Assembly (NCBI GenBank): GCA_900088475.1
Contig: FLMG01000330.1
Location: forward strand, 1 to 14,845
Source: Hyphochytrium catenoides
Lineage: Eukaryota > Sar > Hyphochytriomycetes > Hyphochytriales > Hyphochytriaceae
Length of the DNA: 14,845 nt
Direction: 5' to 3'
A model generated the notes under the pieces. It was given only the letters and a program-made list of their open reading frames with translations, did no database searches and had not been told where the DNA came from. The position numbers and the translations under genes are program-made. Every line of letters begins with the position of its first letter. Position 1 is the first letter of the stretch. Of this stretch, positions 1 through 10,735 are shown one piece after another.

Positions 1-804
1 CTTCATCTTAGCAGGTCAGACTTCCTGCAGTCAGAGCTGCATGCAGAACAAGAGAGAAGACTTCATCGTGCGTGCTTGGCCACGCTCTCTATCCTACGAC
101 TAGACTTCCCTATCTATCAAAGAGTGACCTTACTTTTGCCTTTGTCTTTTAACATCTATCGGGTCTTCTCTTTCCTCTTCAAGTCACTCTTAACATGTTC
201 GAGTACAAGGCCAGCCTCACTCTCTTTGACGGAGAGGAAATGGAAGAAGAAAAGATAAGAAATGACTGGGTAAGAAGGTCCATGCTACTCCTGTCCTACC
301 CTGAAGAAGTAAGAAAAAGTAGAAGTTGCAAGGAAGAAGAAGGAAGAGCTACGAGTCTTGGTCTCTTATCCTCTCCCGTCGTGAATGCAGTCATCGTTTA
401 TGCTTTCACTGGTTGAGAATGACGGATGCGGTGCAACTTCTGCCATTGGAGGTTGCGATTACTTCCGGGAGTCCAGTAGATAGGAGGAGGGTAGATCAGT
501 CTGTCGCGAGTACAAGCACTGGCAGACTATTGACAGAGACTTCTTTGCTATCGGTTCAGGCTTTTTAATAAGCTGCAAGAGGATCGACCCTAAGGTTTGC
601 CATGAAGGACAGGCCCAGGACTAAGAAGATCAACCCAGAAGGCTAATAATGGCCCTCTAATAACCTCGTTTTGCAAGTTGGGTGGAAGTCTCGTCGTCCT
701 CAACCTCACGAAGAGGGGAGACTCATCACCCGCTCGTTCCTACGGCGTTGCTGTTGCTGGCGAAATAGACAGCTGATTCTTTAGGGGTGATTGAGTCCGG
801 CCGA
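1..804. other. Intergenic sequence, no supported gene
   Basis: Only short open frames (up to about 80 codons) occur here, and they overlap in several frames without a recognisable domain or consistent splice structure. It probably contains the 3' untranslated and downstream sequence of the minus-strand gene that ends at 805. No tRNA, rRNA or long repeat was seen. The 10-mer cgagtacaag occurs at 200-209 and 507-516. Confidence 0.5.
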
Positions 805-2073
805 TCACTCTTTATCAATTTTCTCCAGACGAGCGTCAAGGAGTTTGCTGAGAGCATCATCTTCCCCTCTTCGAAAGTGGCCGCCGGAACCTCCGGCAGT
901 AGTCCAGCCCACGTGGCTCCATGCTTTCTCGAGGAAGGATGTTTCTTTAGCAGCGTTCCGTACACGCTTCCCAAACAGTTGATAGAAGTGCGTAAGCTTG
1001 TCTCCGACGGCCTTGGGCTCCTGATGACGCGCAAGAATCTCCTTAGCAATGTCGTCCAAGTTATAGTGGTCACCATGCCCAAAGAGCCACGAGACTTCTT
1101 CCTCAACAGTGTTAAGCGCAACTTTGATCCGTGATTGGGCTGTCTCTTCCGCAATCTTCTTTGAAGTGTAGTCCTTTAGGACTTGGTCTATCAACCGCAC
1201 AGCCATGGTGCCCATGATAGACACACGCTCTTCAGTCAAAACCCAGGATGCCTGCCGCTCCACTTCAGATTTCACTATGTCCATCTTGGTACGATCGTCT
1301 CTTACGAACGATTCTGGTTTGGACAAAATAGACCAGAGTCTCTGCAGCTGGGGCTTCTCCCGTAGCCATAGCGTTGCTGCTTCTATTATCCACTCGTGGG
1401 GTGAAAACATATACTCAAGCAGTACAAAGTCATCAGTCCTCCTTCCATTCCTGATGTAGTAGGCCCATACAGAGTCGCGGATTGAGTCGGCTTCTAACGC
1501 TTTGGCCAATGCTTTTACCTTCTCGTTGGCGAGGAGGCGCTCTTTGAGGAACTTGATGCCCTGCTTACGCCGAATAGCACGTGCATAATCTAATATAAAT
1601 GAGATTGCATGGACGGTTCCCCGACCAGCAGCGAACAGATTTTTAGCTAGAAAAGATGAAAAAGAGGGTTCAACCTTCGTCATAGAAGAAGAGGAGCCTC
1701 CTCTCATCCCAGCCTGGGGTGATTGTCGTGAGAGCAAACTGGCCACCGGAAGCTTCCTTTTCACCCTTACTTGTATCCCATCTAAGGAGGCGTCCTGTTC
1801 TCTCAAAAGTCTCGTTGTCACTTTTAGCGGCGTGCCGTTGTCTTCTTCTGTTTTTTGTGCGTCTTCCCTCGCAACATGAAGATGAAGAGCTGGAGTTCCC
1901 CATAAGGCAGGAGCAGGTAGAGCATCGGATGGCTCAGGGCCTTTTACGTGGATCATGTCATCAATAGACAGAGATAAGCAGATCAGGAGACCTCCGAGGA
2001 CACACGTGGAGACGAGGAAGGAGGAGGAAAGTGAAGACGACGGCTGCCATGATCTCCGTGTGATCATTGTCAT
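805..2073 (-). CDS. Secreted Trp-rich protein with RLLRE (RXLR/PEXEL-like) motif
   Basis: A single uninterrupted minus-strand frame of 422 residues; the start is the first ATG of the frame, with a second Met two codons later. Residues 18-37 form one hydrophobic segment after a Ser/Arg-rich n-region, read as a signal peptide or signal anchor, with nothing else hydrophobic enough for a membrane span. R88-L89-L90-R91-E92 fits the oomycete RXLR pattern and the apicomplexan RxLxE export pattern. A basic VRVKRK stretch (102-107) follows. From about 140 onward the chain is charged, Gly/Pro-poor and probably alpha-helical, with eight Trp (203, 228, 236, 247, 277, 329, 385, 390). W203...G210...D214-D215-F216...L218-L219 loosely recalls the WY modules of oomycete effectors. 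I do not recognise the family. Inference: a protein exported into or acting on a host, or a dense-granule/apoplastic protein. It is intronless, unlike both spliced genes to its right. Confidence 0.75.
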   Translation of the reverse strand: MTMITRRSWQPSSSLSSSFLVSTCVLGGLLICLSLSIDDMIHVKGPEPSDALPAPALWGTPALHLHVAREDAQKTEEDNGTPLKVTTRLLREQDASLDGIQVRVKRKLPVASLLSRQSPQAGMRGGSSSSMTKVEPSFSSFLAKNLFAAGRGTVHAISFILDYARAIRRKQGIKFLKERLLANEKVKALAKALEADSIRDSVWAYYIRNGRRTDDFVLLEYMFSPHEWIIEAATLWLREKPQLQRLWSILSKPESFVRDDRTKMDIVKSEVERQASWVLTEERVSIMGTMAVRLIDQVLKDYTSKKIAEETAQSRIKVALNTVEEEVSWLFGHGDHYNLDDIAKEILARHQEPKAVGDKLTHFYQLFGKRVRNAAKETSFLEKAWSHVGWTTAGGSGGHFRRGEDDALSKLLDARLEKIDKE

Positions 2074-3183
2074 TGCTCGCTTCCTGTCCCCTCAGTTAAG
2101 TACCAAGGCTCTCTTTTCAAGAATTGACAGTTATTAGCACCAAGCGCACGAAGAAGCACAGAGAAGCAGTCGGCGGGCGGCGCTTTCATTACATCTGGAC
2201 AGAGTGCTACTGTGCATGTGGCTTGAGATCTGATATTGAGCCAACAAGAGTGTTATACTAGGCTCATGACCAACACCGAAAGAAGGCTGATTGACTGGGT
2301 TGCTTTCTGCGTGGTACCAAACAACACGTAGAAAGAAGATTGATAGCTTGCTGTCATGTACAAAGCTCGCGTCTGGATCAGAAAGACTAGTTGCCGGATC
2401 ATCTCGTGACATATGGAACCTATTCCAAAGGGTCTGTCGCTCTGCTTCAGCGAATAGGAAGGAGGACTGAGAGAGCTACTGAGAGAGCTACTGTGAGAGG
2501 TCAAGCATCGGAGCCAGTGGAATGCTGTGCCACACTACATTGCTCGGTGTCAGGTAATAACGCCCACTACCAAGACCTCGGAGCTCCAATAATTCATGCC
2601 AGTAAGGGGTAGGTGATGGTGCCAGGTAGACAGGACCTCTCCTCCTCCTGCTGGGGAGGACGCAACGGGGGAGCCAAGTTTCTTCCGCTAAGTGTTGCCC
2701 TCAGAACCACGTACATGAGCTAGCGTTTTAGACGCTGCGTTACGGCTAACTGAGAGCACGAGGCCATAATTGAAGCATAGCCTTAAGTTACTATGGACAA
2801 CTCTGGACAAACCAAGGAAAAAAGGGTATAAGATATGGTGCAGAACCATCCTAGAACCATCACTAGAAGAATATCACTGATGGCCAAAAGCAGCGACACA
2901 ATTCCTTACAGTCGTAGAGCTATCAATATTGTCGATAAAGTGTCGATAACGGGCACGATGCCGTCAAGACGAGGCGTCCACAGGGCGGAAGCTGGAGTAG
3001 TCAGACACAGGTAGGGTAAATTTCTTCTACCTGGAGACGGTTATTATTCATAGGAAAACAGCGACTTCAAATCTGGACCAAACTACGCCTTTTATGCCGT
3101 GGGCGGAGCAGAGGTGCTAAAAAAACTCCGAACATAGTCGAGCCATACGACATACTGGTACCGAAGAGCCAAGCACAAGGAAC

Positions 3184-3224
3184 GAATGAGGTTCTCCCCT
3201 CATTCTAATAGATATACGGAGAAC
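3184..3224 (+). other. Candidate H-type pseudoknot or nested hairpin
   Basis: Positions 3184-3190 (gaatgag) pair perfectly with 3199-3205 (ctcattc) around an 8-nt loop. The loop bases 3191-3197 (gttctcc) are in turn perfectly complementary to 3218-3224 (ggagaac). This is the topology of a pseudoknot, but two 7-bp matches can arise by chance and no transcript is known. Confidence 0.2.
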
Positions 3225-3850
3225 ATGTCAGCCACCGTAGAGACCAGAAAGGAGAGAAGAACTGAACCTCGAGAAAGAAGATACAGTAGTAGTTCTAGTA
3301 AAAGATGCGATCTGCATTAATCTTTGCCGGCTACTCCTCCGATAGACTCATCAAAGAATCAACTGACGAATGTTGGCTTGTTGGCATAGCTTGTAGTCCT
3401 GCACAGCACGCTCATCATTGCAGGAGACTATAGGTGGCGGACTTCGACCTGCAGGCGGTAGAGTTTAATAAGCCACGAAGAGCAACCTGCTGCTGTTCTT
3501 ATATCTGGCACTCCGATCAAGATAGAGATATCATAGAGTATAAGTACCGACGGAGATGCTCTACTACTAGTAAAAGTAACGTATAATAGGTCTATGACAG
3601 AATGGCAAAGTGTAGGGCTGAGAGCTTACGAGTACAAGCCCTACAAGGTCTAAGAAGCTACGAAGTATGAGAGTTTCCTCCGTTGGAGGTGGGACATCTG
3701 GGTCTAGAGTTCTACGACGAGAGGCCATGCTGCCAAGCTTCTTGGAGGACTGGTTGGAGGACGAGGTGCTTGCTTGCTTATGTTTGTAGAGCTACTCGTA
3801 CTGTATAAGTAGTTCTACTGTTTCACACTATCCATTGCTTGTAGGGCTAG

Positions 3851-3855
3851 AAAAA
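3851..3855 (-). terminator. Pol III oligo-T terminator of tRNA-Ser
   Basis: Five A residues on the plus strand read as TTTTT on the minus strand, three bases after the discriminator base of the tRNA. This is the usual position and form of an RNA polymerase III terminator. Confidence 0.7.
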
Positions 3856-3858
3856 GAT

Positions 3859-3940
3859 CGACGGCTGCAGGATTCGAACCTGCGCGGGAAGATCCCAGTG
3901 GATTTCAAGTCCACCTCCTTAACCACTCGGACAAGCCGCC
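3859..3940 (-). tRNA. tRNA-Ser, anticodon TGA (UGA)
   Basis: On the minus strand an 82-nt cloverleaf begins GGCGGCTTG. The 7-bp acceptor stem pairs 3940-3934 with 3866-3860 and has one G-T pair; the discriminator is G at 3859. The anticodon stem is GTGGA/TCCAC with loop CTTGAAA, so the anticodon is TGA (plus strand tca, 3905-3907), which decodes UCA. A variable arm longer than 5 nt and the T arm/B box GGTTCGAATCC (3870-3880 on the plus strand) fit class II tRNA-Ser. There is no intron and no encoded CCA, as expected for a nuclear tRNA gene. Nearby oligo-T supports Pol III transcription. Confidence 0.96.
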
Positions 3941-4106
3941 AACGAGTACACAAAGGCGGAGACTGTCAAATACAAGTACAACTTTCAACGAGTTCATAAT
4001 CAGTTATCAGAAGCGTTTCTGATAGTCTTTTTTGGTCGTAATGATCTGGCGTTTCACTTAAGTGACGTTAGCGGCTAATGGCAAGCAGATCTTTACCTTG
4101 TGTTGG

Positions 4107-4445
4107 AGAGAAAGAGAGAGGGGGAGGAGAGAGAGAGAGAGAGGAGAAAGAGAAGAGAAAGACAGCAGAATTGAGAGTGTGACAGACTGGAGAGACGCGC
4201 TCAGAGCACATGGGCGAGGAGAGAGACGGACACATGAAGGAGATAAAGCTTCCACCTACGAGTAGAACTATCATGAGATGCAAACTCGACTCAGCAAGTT
4301 CTTCCCGTGCCCCCCTCTCTCCTCTCTGTCTCCCTCTCTCCCTCTCTCTCTTTCTTCCACTCTCTCTCTCTCTTTCTCATTATCTCTCTCTCTCATTATC
4401 TCTCTCTCTCACTCTCTCATCTCTCTCTCTCTCTTCTCTGTGTCT
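4107..4445. repeat. GA-rich then CT-rich tracts upstream of the PH-domain gene
   Basis: Positions about 4107-4160 are dominated by (GA)n and about 4310-4445 by (CT)n, so the two blocks can pair with each other. They precede the ATG at 4707 by roughly 260-600 bases and may lie in the promoter, the 5' untranslated region or an untranslated-exon intron of that gene. Open frames here encode only Arg/Glu or Ser/Leu repeats and are not taken as genes. Confidence 0.6.
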
Positions 4446-4706
4446 GTCCCACTATCTCCTCTCTCAGACTGTCTCTCTTCTTCCTTACTGGCTCTTCATA
4501 TCGCCGTCTCCCATCCAGCTCGCCGCCATCCTCCGCTAGTTCTTGGTGCTGTCATCGCTAACCTGCTGCCTGTAACCTGAGCTCTTCATGCTCTTCAGCG
4601 TCTAGGAAGAGAGAGGGGGACAGGGGAGGCAAATAAAAAAAGAGAAAGACGTCTCCTCCATCTCTAGCTTCCCGCAAGATACAAGGAAGGCTTACAAGAC
4701 GAAGAA

Positions 4707-6882
4707 ATGGGGGCACAGCCGAGCTCTGACGGCGGCCCAAAGCCGGAGGAGGTTGCCGTCAAGGAGGCTGGAAGAGGAGATACACTGCACGCAGGAGTAG
4801 GAGAGAGAAAGGAAGAAGACGCGATGAGCGTTAGTAGCTGTGGCTCCAGTGAGTGCAGTGAGTGTCTCCATGCGCGGGAGAGTGCACCAGAAGAAGGATT
4901 AGAAGCGGCCAAAGAGGAAGACGACGGTAAACCACTGACTCTCTCTCTCTTCTCACTGCCGTCATTCCCATCTTCTCTCTCTCTCAAGCACTTTTGCCCA
5001 TCAACAAACTGGCTGAGTCTCCTTCTGTCCCCCGGATTGGCTTCAGTGGAGCTTTTCCAGTCGTCTCTTATGTTACTTTTTCTTCTCTCTATCTTTGTCT
5101 CTGTCTCTCTCCCTCTTGAAGGACCTTTCCCTGTCCCTTCAACCTTGACGCCCTTCAACACGCACTTTGCTGTGCCTTCTTTCTCTCACAAGTTCTCTCT
5201 TGGTCTCCACCTCTCTGCCGCTCGTCTGTCTCTTTCGGCCTATCTTTCTTTCTCTCTCATATCCTTTTCCATTTTTCCTCTCTCTTCCCTCCCCTTTTCT
5301 CTGTTCCTCCTAATTTCTCCCTCTCCTTTTCCTATTCCTATATCGTCCTTTTCTTTCGTCTCTCCTTTTCTCCTTCTCTTTCCTTTATCTCCTTCGCTCT
5401 GTCACTCTTCCTCTCTCTCTGTCTCTCTCTCTCATCTTTCTCTCTTCCTCTCGTGCTCCTCAGACATCTCCTCGGACGAAGAGGAAGAGACTCTCTTTAT
5501 CGGCCCGAACACTGTTGAGGAAGATTTGTTCGGTCACCGGCGGTATATGACGGGCTGGATGCGCACGCCGCGGAGAGCGCGCTGGTTTGCTTTGAATGAT
5601 GAGGATCTGACGGGATATTACCGCTCACTTAAAGACAGAACCAAGAACTTATACCTGCAGAACTATGCCATGAGGGTGAGCTCTCGACTGTGCTTCTCCG
5701 CCTTCTCTCTGTTTCTGTCCCTCTCGACCTGTCTGTCTGTTTCTCTCTCTCCTGCGGTAGCTCTCACTCTCTCTCTCTCTCTTGCGGTAGCTCTGACTCT
5801 CTTCTCTCTCTTTTCCTTAGCTCTCACTCTCTCTCCCTTGCAATAGCGCTACTTTCAAGTTCTCTCTCTCCCTTTTTTAGAGCGCTCTCACTCAATCTTT
5901 TCTCTTCTCCCTTCTCTCCTGTGTGTTCTCTTCCTCTTTCTCAATCTGTCTATGGTCGTAAATACTGTCGCAAATACTCATGATGCGTGTGCCTTCTGCC
6001 TGTGCCTGCTGTCTCTCTTTCTCTCTCTATCCTTTCAATTCGTCTTCTCTAAATGGTGGCCACGTGCCGACTCTCTAACGCCATGGTACGGCTGCCCCTG
6101 CCCTTGACGTCTCAGATAAGTCTCTCGGACATTCAAGAAGTTGTCCCTCAGCCTTCCCAGGAAACCTTCCTCGTCAAAACTTTCAAGAAAGAGTATACGC
6201 TCAAGACAAAGAACAAAGAGAGGCGACAGCAATGGATGGCCGCTCTCTCCTGTGCGATTGAGGTAGTCAACTCTCTCTCTCTCTTTGAGCCCTTCTTCTT
6301 CTTGATTGTGTCTCTCTCTCTCTCTCTTTTTTTCTCCTTCCTCTCTTCTTTGTCTTTCATCCCTTGCAATGTGGCTGTAGACTTTGTCCTCTCCTTCATA
6401 GGCTTTTCTGAATCTCTCTTGTCTGGTCTCTGCTCTCTCTCTTCATTGGCTGCTTCTTGTCTTAGGCCAACAAGCAAAAGGAAGCAGAAGAGATTGCGTC
6501 TCTCTCTCTCTCTTCTTGGCTCTGGCGCGGCTCCAAGCGCTACTGGTGGCAGCTCCGTCTTCCCTTCATCAGCTTCTACCGCAGCGCCGACCATTGGGAG
6601 GATCCCATCGGATTTATTGAGGCGAAGGCATTAAAACAAGTGACGGAGGTGAAGAAGGTATGAAGAGGAATGAAAAGATAATTGAGGAGAAAACTAGGGG
6701 AGAGATAAGGAGAGAGAGAGAGTGAGAGAGAGAGGGAAAGAGAAAGTAGCACACGCCAGAGAGAAGTAAATGCACAATACCAATATTAGTTGTCTGTCTC
6801 TCATTTTTAGTTCTCTGTCACTTATTTAAGTTCTCTCTTTTGCGCTCTGTCTGTCTCTTCCTCCCCTTCTCTCACCTCACTG

Positions 6883-6934
<52 letters not shown>

Positions 6935-9900
6935 TCTCTCTCTCTTTCCTACAATCCCCTCCCCTCTCGTTACGTCTTCCCCTCGTGGATCCAGTTAACG
7001 TTTAAGGTGACGTACATGGACTCTTCTAAAGGAGGAAAGGAGGTCACGGTGAAGCTCAGAGCAGGAAACCTTGGAGACTGTTGGAAATGGACGGCCTGTC
7101 TGCAGCAGATCATTGAGGAGAGAGAGAAGGGGAAGATAGCAGGGGAGAGAGGAAAGAGTGAGGAATCTGAGCTATTGACAGAGAAGGCTGCCGCAGAGAA
7201 GAGAAAGATCGTCTTTTCTGTCACGGAAGAGAATATCCAGAGAAATGAGAGCTTGGAGGAGCTAAAGCAAAGGTATGAGTGTTGCAAGGGAGTGAACCTA
7301 TCTATCCAGAGACGGACAGACGAGAAGTCAAGGGAGAGACGAGGATTCAAGGGAGAGAGAGACGGTGGGCGACAGGGAAGAGAAGGGGCCCAAGACGGGG
7401 AAGGAAGAGACCCAAAAGTGAGAGAAGGAACACCAGGAAAAGAACGCGAAGAAAACCAAGATAGACGCAGCGTGGCCACCTAAGATAGTACCACAGACTT
7501 TTGATCTCAACCTTTTTTCTGGCACCTCCGATTTGGGGTCGTAGTCCTCTCTCTCTGCCTCTCTTTCTCTCTTTCTCTCTCTGTCTCTCTCTCTCTCTTT
7601 TCTCGCTCTCTCTCTCTTTTCTCTTTTTCTGTTTTTCTCCTCTCTCTCCTTCTCTCTCTCTCTTCTTCTTTGCCCCCCACCTCTCCCCCTCCATGTCCTG
7701 TCCTTTTCTCTTTCTTCTACCCTCGCTGTTCCTTTCCTCACATTCCTTCACCGCACTTGGTCCTCGCTATAGATTTACACCGATAGAGGGATGGCTTCTG
7801 AAGAATAAGAAGGATAGAAGGTGGTGCAAGATTGAAGGTGAGAGAGACACAGATCAAAGAAGCGATAATATCTCCCTCCTCGTATTACGTTATACTTCTC
7901 TCCTTCTATCTCTTTCTCTTTTTGCACGGAAGGACCGAGTACTAATATCTTTCGCTGCTTCATCTGAGACCTTATGCTCTGCATTTTCAACTCTTATTTT
8001 CTCTTATCCTACCCACGTGAATCCTTTGTCTCTCTCTCTCTCTCTCTCTCTCCCCTCTCTCTCACTACTTATAATATAAATTCCTCCGGTTGTCCGCTCT
8101 CTTCTGTCTCTCTCCCTAGATTTCGTCCTAAGTTATTACTTTGACGCTGGGAGCTGGGCGGACCGGATGGGCTGCATTCCTCTGGAGGAGGTGCAGAAGC
8201 TCGTGATGGACGATGTGGAAGAGATCAAGGTTTACACCAAGAGAAGTACCTACAGGTCACCGTCCCCTGCGCAGTCTCTCTCCATATCACGATCATCATC
8301 TGCCCTCTCTTGGGTCTCTCTCTTTCTGTCTCTCCACTCGCTCTCTCCTTCTCTGTCCCTTAAATTTTTACTCCATTGTTACTCCTCCCTCTGCTCTCCC
8401 TCTCTGTCCTCTTTGCCCTCTTTTTGGGTCTCTCTTCGCTACTCCTCTTCTCTCTCTTCTTTCCATTTCTCTACTTTTTTTCTCTTGCTCTCTGTCGCTA
8501 TCTTCTACTTCTCTCTCTCTCTCTCTCTACAGCTCTCTACGTCTCTCTCTCTCTTTCTCTGTGCTTAAGCTTTATCCTGTCTCGTCGATTGTCTTTACGA
8601 ATCAGCGTCTTCGCTTCTTTTGCTGCGCAGGTTCAATGCCGAGACCCCCGACGATTACCAAAGTTGGTGCCGCAGCCTCAAGAGCGGAATGGTCATAGCG
8701 TGCAGGTACAGAGACAAGGCGTCCTCTTCCAGCTTTCTCCCCTCTCGCTCTCTTGTTCGCTCTTTCTTTCTCTTCTCCCTCATTGTTTATTCTCTCTATC
8801 TCTCACTGTCTCTTTCTCTCTCTATCTCAGTCCTACCTTTCTCTCTCTCTCTCTCTATTGGGTTTGCCTTTCCGGCTCCGCTTCAGTGTCTGGCTCTCTC
8901 TCGCTTCGTCCTCTTTTCGGTATACTTTATCTTGCTCTCTTTTTCTCTCTTTCTCTTTTTCATATGATTCTCTGTCTTTCTCATCTCCCTCTCTCTTTTT
9001 CTCTCTCTCTCTCTCCTGACAAACAGGCTCAGAGAAGACAAAGAGCAGGCTGAACTGATTGCAAAGAGCCGAAAGAAAGACACTCCCAAACTCCGGTACC
9101 AAGTAGGACAGCACAACAAGGAGGACAACGCCCTTTCTCTCTCTCTCTTAGAAGAGAAGCTTGCAAAAGAAGCACTGGAGCGACAACAAAATGACCTGGA
9201 TGGGGAGAGAGAAGAGTCTGGAGGAGAGAGAAGAGGAAAATGGGGGAAGAAGGAAGGCTGGCTTTCTAAGAAAGTGGGGCTTGGCGTCCATCAGCGTTGG
9301 TTCAAGCTTGACGCCGATTATCTCCATTATTATGACGGAGATGGCGCCTGGTCCGAGGGCCTCGGATCTATCTCTCTTCTGGATGTTATGGAGATCAAGG
9401 TGCCTTCCATTTGCACTTAGGGTGGAAGAGAGAGAGAGAGATGAGATGAAAGAGAGAAGCAACATATGGGAGCGTAAAAGAGAGAGAATGAGACACGGCG
9501 CGAGAGAGAGAGAGCCCTGAGTCTGTGTGTGTGTGAATTTGTTGTGAGAGGGAGCGAGAGAGAGAGAGAGAAGAGAGAGAGACGAGGTCAAACTATCGTT
9601 GGAGGGCAGCGACTTCACCATCGGGTTGGAGCCTAAGAGGAAAGACCAGGAGAGAGGCTACGCATGTGATGAGGGAAAGATGTGATAGAGGTATCGGGCA
9701 GCAAGAGTTGGATAGACTGGCCAGCTCAAAAGAGCTCTAACATACTCATTTCCTCTGTGTGGTCGTACTTGTGTGTCTCTCTCTGTCTCTCTCTTCTCTC
9801 CCCCCGCCTTCCCATTCCTCTCTCACTCTCGGTTTGTTTTTGTTTTCATTCTCTCTTTCCTTACTTGCTACCTTCTCTATGCGTTCTCTCTCTCAGGAGC

Positions 9901-10702
9901 TTTACGACGCCCACTTTGCACTCTTAACCAAGGGAAGAGACTATCACCTCACCGCCGACAATGCAAAGACCATGGCTGATTGGATCCATTGCATTTGGGC
10001 CAATGTGAGGCTTGCCCGGAGAAGAAGAGAGGAAGAAAGACGAGAAGCCGCAGTGGAGAACGCTTCCAGTCTCTCTTCTGCAGGGACACAGAATGAACAA
10101 GGGGAGAGGAAGCAAAAAAGGAAGAAAAAGAAGGGAACTGGAGGAGTCTGGCCATCCTTTCGGTCCAACAACGAGAAAGAGCTTGTCTCTTCCCCTCCGT
10201 CTTCGTCGCACTCTTCCCCTTCCTCTTCTGCTTTTGAATGGAACAATTCTTCGTCCTCCGGCTCTTCCAATAGCAGCTTGTACTCGACAGGTAGCCCCGC
10301 TTTCGTGGTCTCTCTCTCTCTCTCTTGCTCCTTTTCTTTCTGCACTTTGGTTTCATTCTGCACTCTCTCTCTCCTTCTTGCTTATATACACCTCTTTCCC
10401 ACTTCCATCTCTCGCTCTCCCCACCCCTTCTGTTTTTCTCTTTCTCTGTCTCTCTCTATCTCTATCTCACGCATCTTTCTATGCTTATCATTTTCGACGA
10501 GGGTTTTCTGGCTCTATCTATCCTGACAGAGGTTGATCGATTTACCTCCTCCTCTCCTCTCCCTTTCCGTCTCTCTTACTTCAGTGCCGTTTTTGTCACC
10601 TACTCGGGTTTGCTTTTGCCTGAAATCCCCCGGGCTCTCTTTCTCTCTCTCTCTCTCTCTCTGTATCGGTCGATTGCACCTGTCTCAATTTTTTCTCTCT
10701 CT

Positions 10703-10735
<33 letters not shown>

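Larger units (their letters stand above)
2074..3858. other. Intergenic sequence, no supported gene
   Basis: The left end must contain the promoter and 5' leader of the minus-strand gene starting at 2073. Open frames at 2134-2612 are short, overlapping and featureless, and 2613-3858 has none of note. Composition is mixed, without the CT/GA microsatellites found further right. I see no structural RNA except a small hairpin or pseudoknot-like arrangement at 3184-3224. A non-coding RNA or untranslated exons cannot be excluded. Confidence 0.5.

Noticed and set aside
195-568. Overlapping plus-strand frames of 73 and 80 codons
   Set aside because: They have no domain, poor initiation context and no splice partner; frames of this length are expected by chance.
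4664-5161. Minus-strand open frame of 165 codons over exon 1 and intron 1
   Set aside because: It is the complement of coding exon 1 plus CT-rich intron; the product is low complexity and has no start context or domain.
6884-6931. The CT repeat as a possible CRISPR array or tandem gene repeat
   Set aside because: It is a plain dinucleotide microsatellite without spacers, located inside a eukaryotic intron.
7328-7751. Minus-strand Arg/Glu repeat frames
   Set aside because: They are the reverse complement of CT-rich intron 5 and the end of exon 5; RERERE translation is expected from (GA)n.
8167-9053. Long plus-strand Ser/Leu-rich frames across introns 7 and 8
   Set aside because: They are read-through of CT-rich introns; only the parts matching PH strands are kept as exons 7 and 8.
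9587-9665. Coding-looking stretch inside intron 9, beginning VKLSLEGSDF, as an extra PH4 exon
   Set aside because: The acceptor would lack any pyrimidine tract, no phase-0 donor follows, and PH4 is complete when exons 9 and 10 are joined directly.
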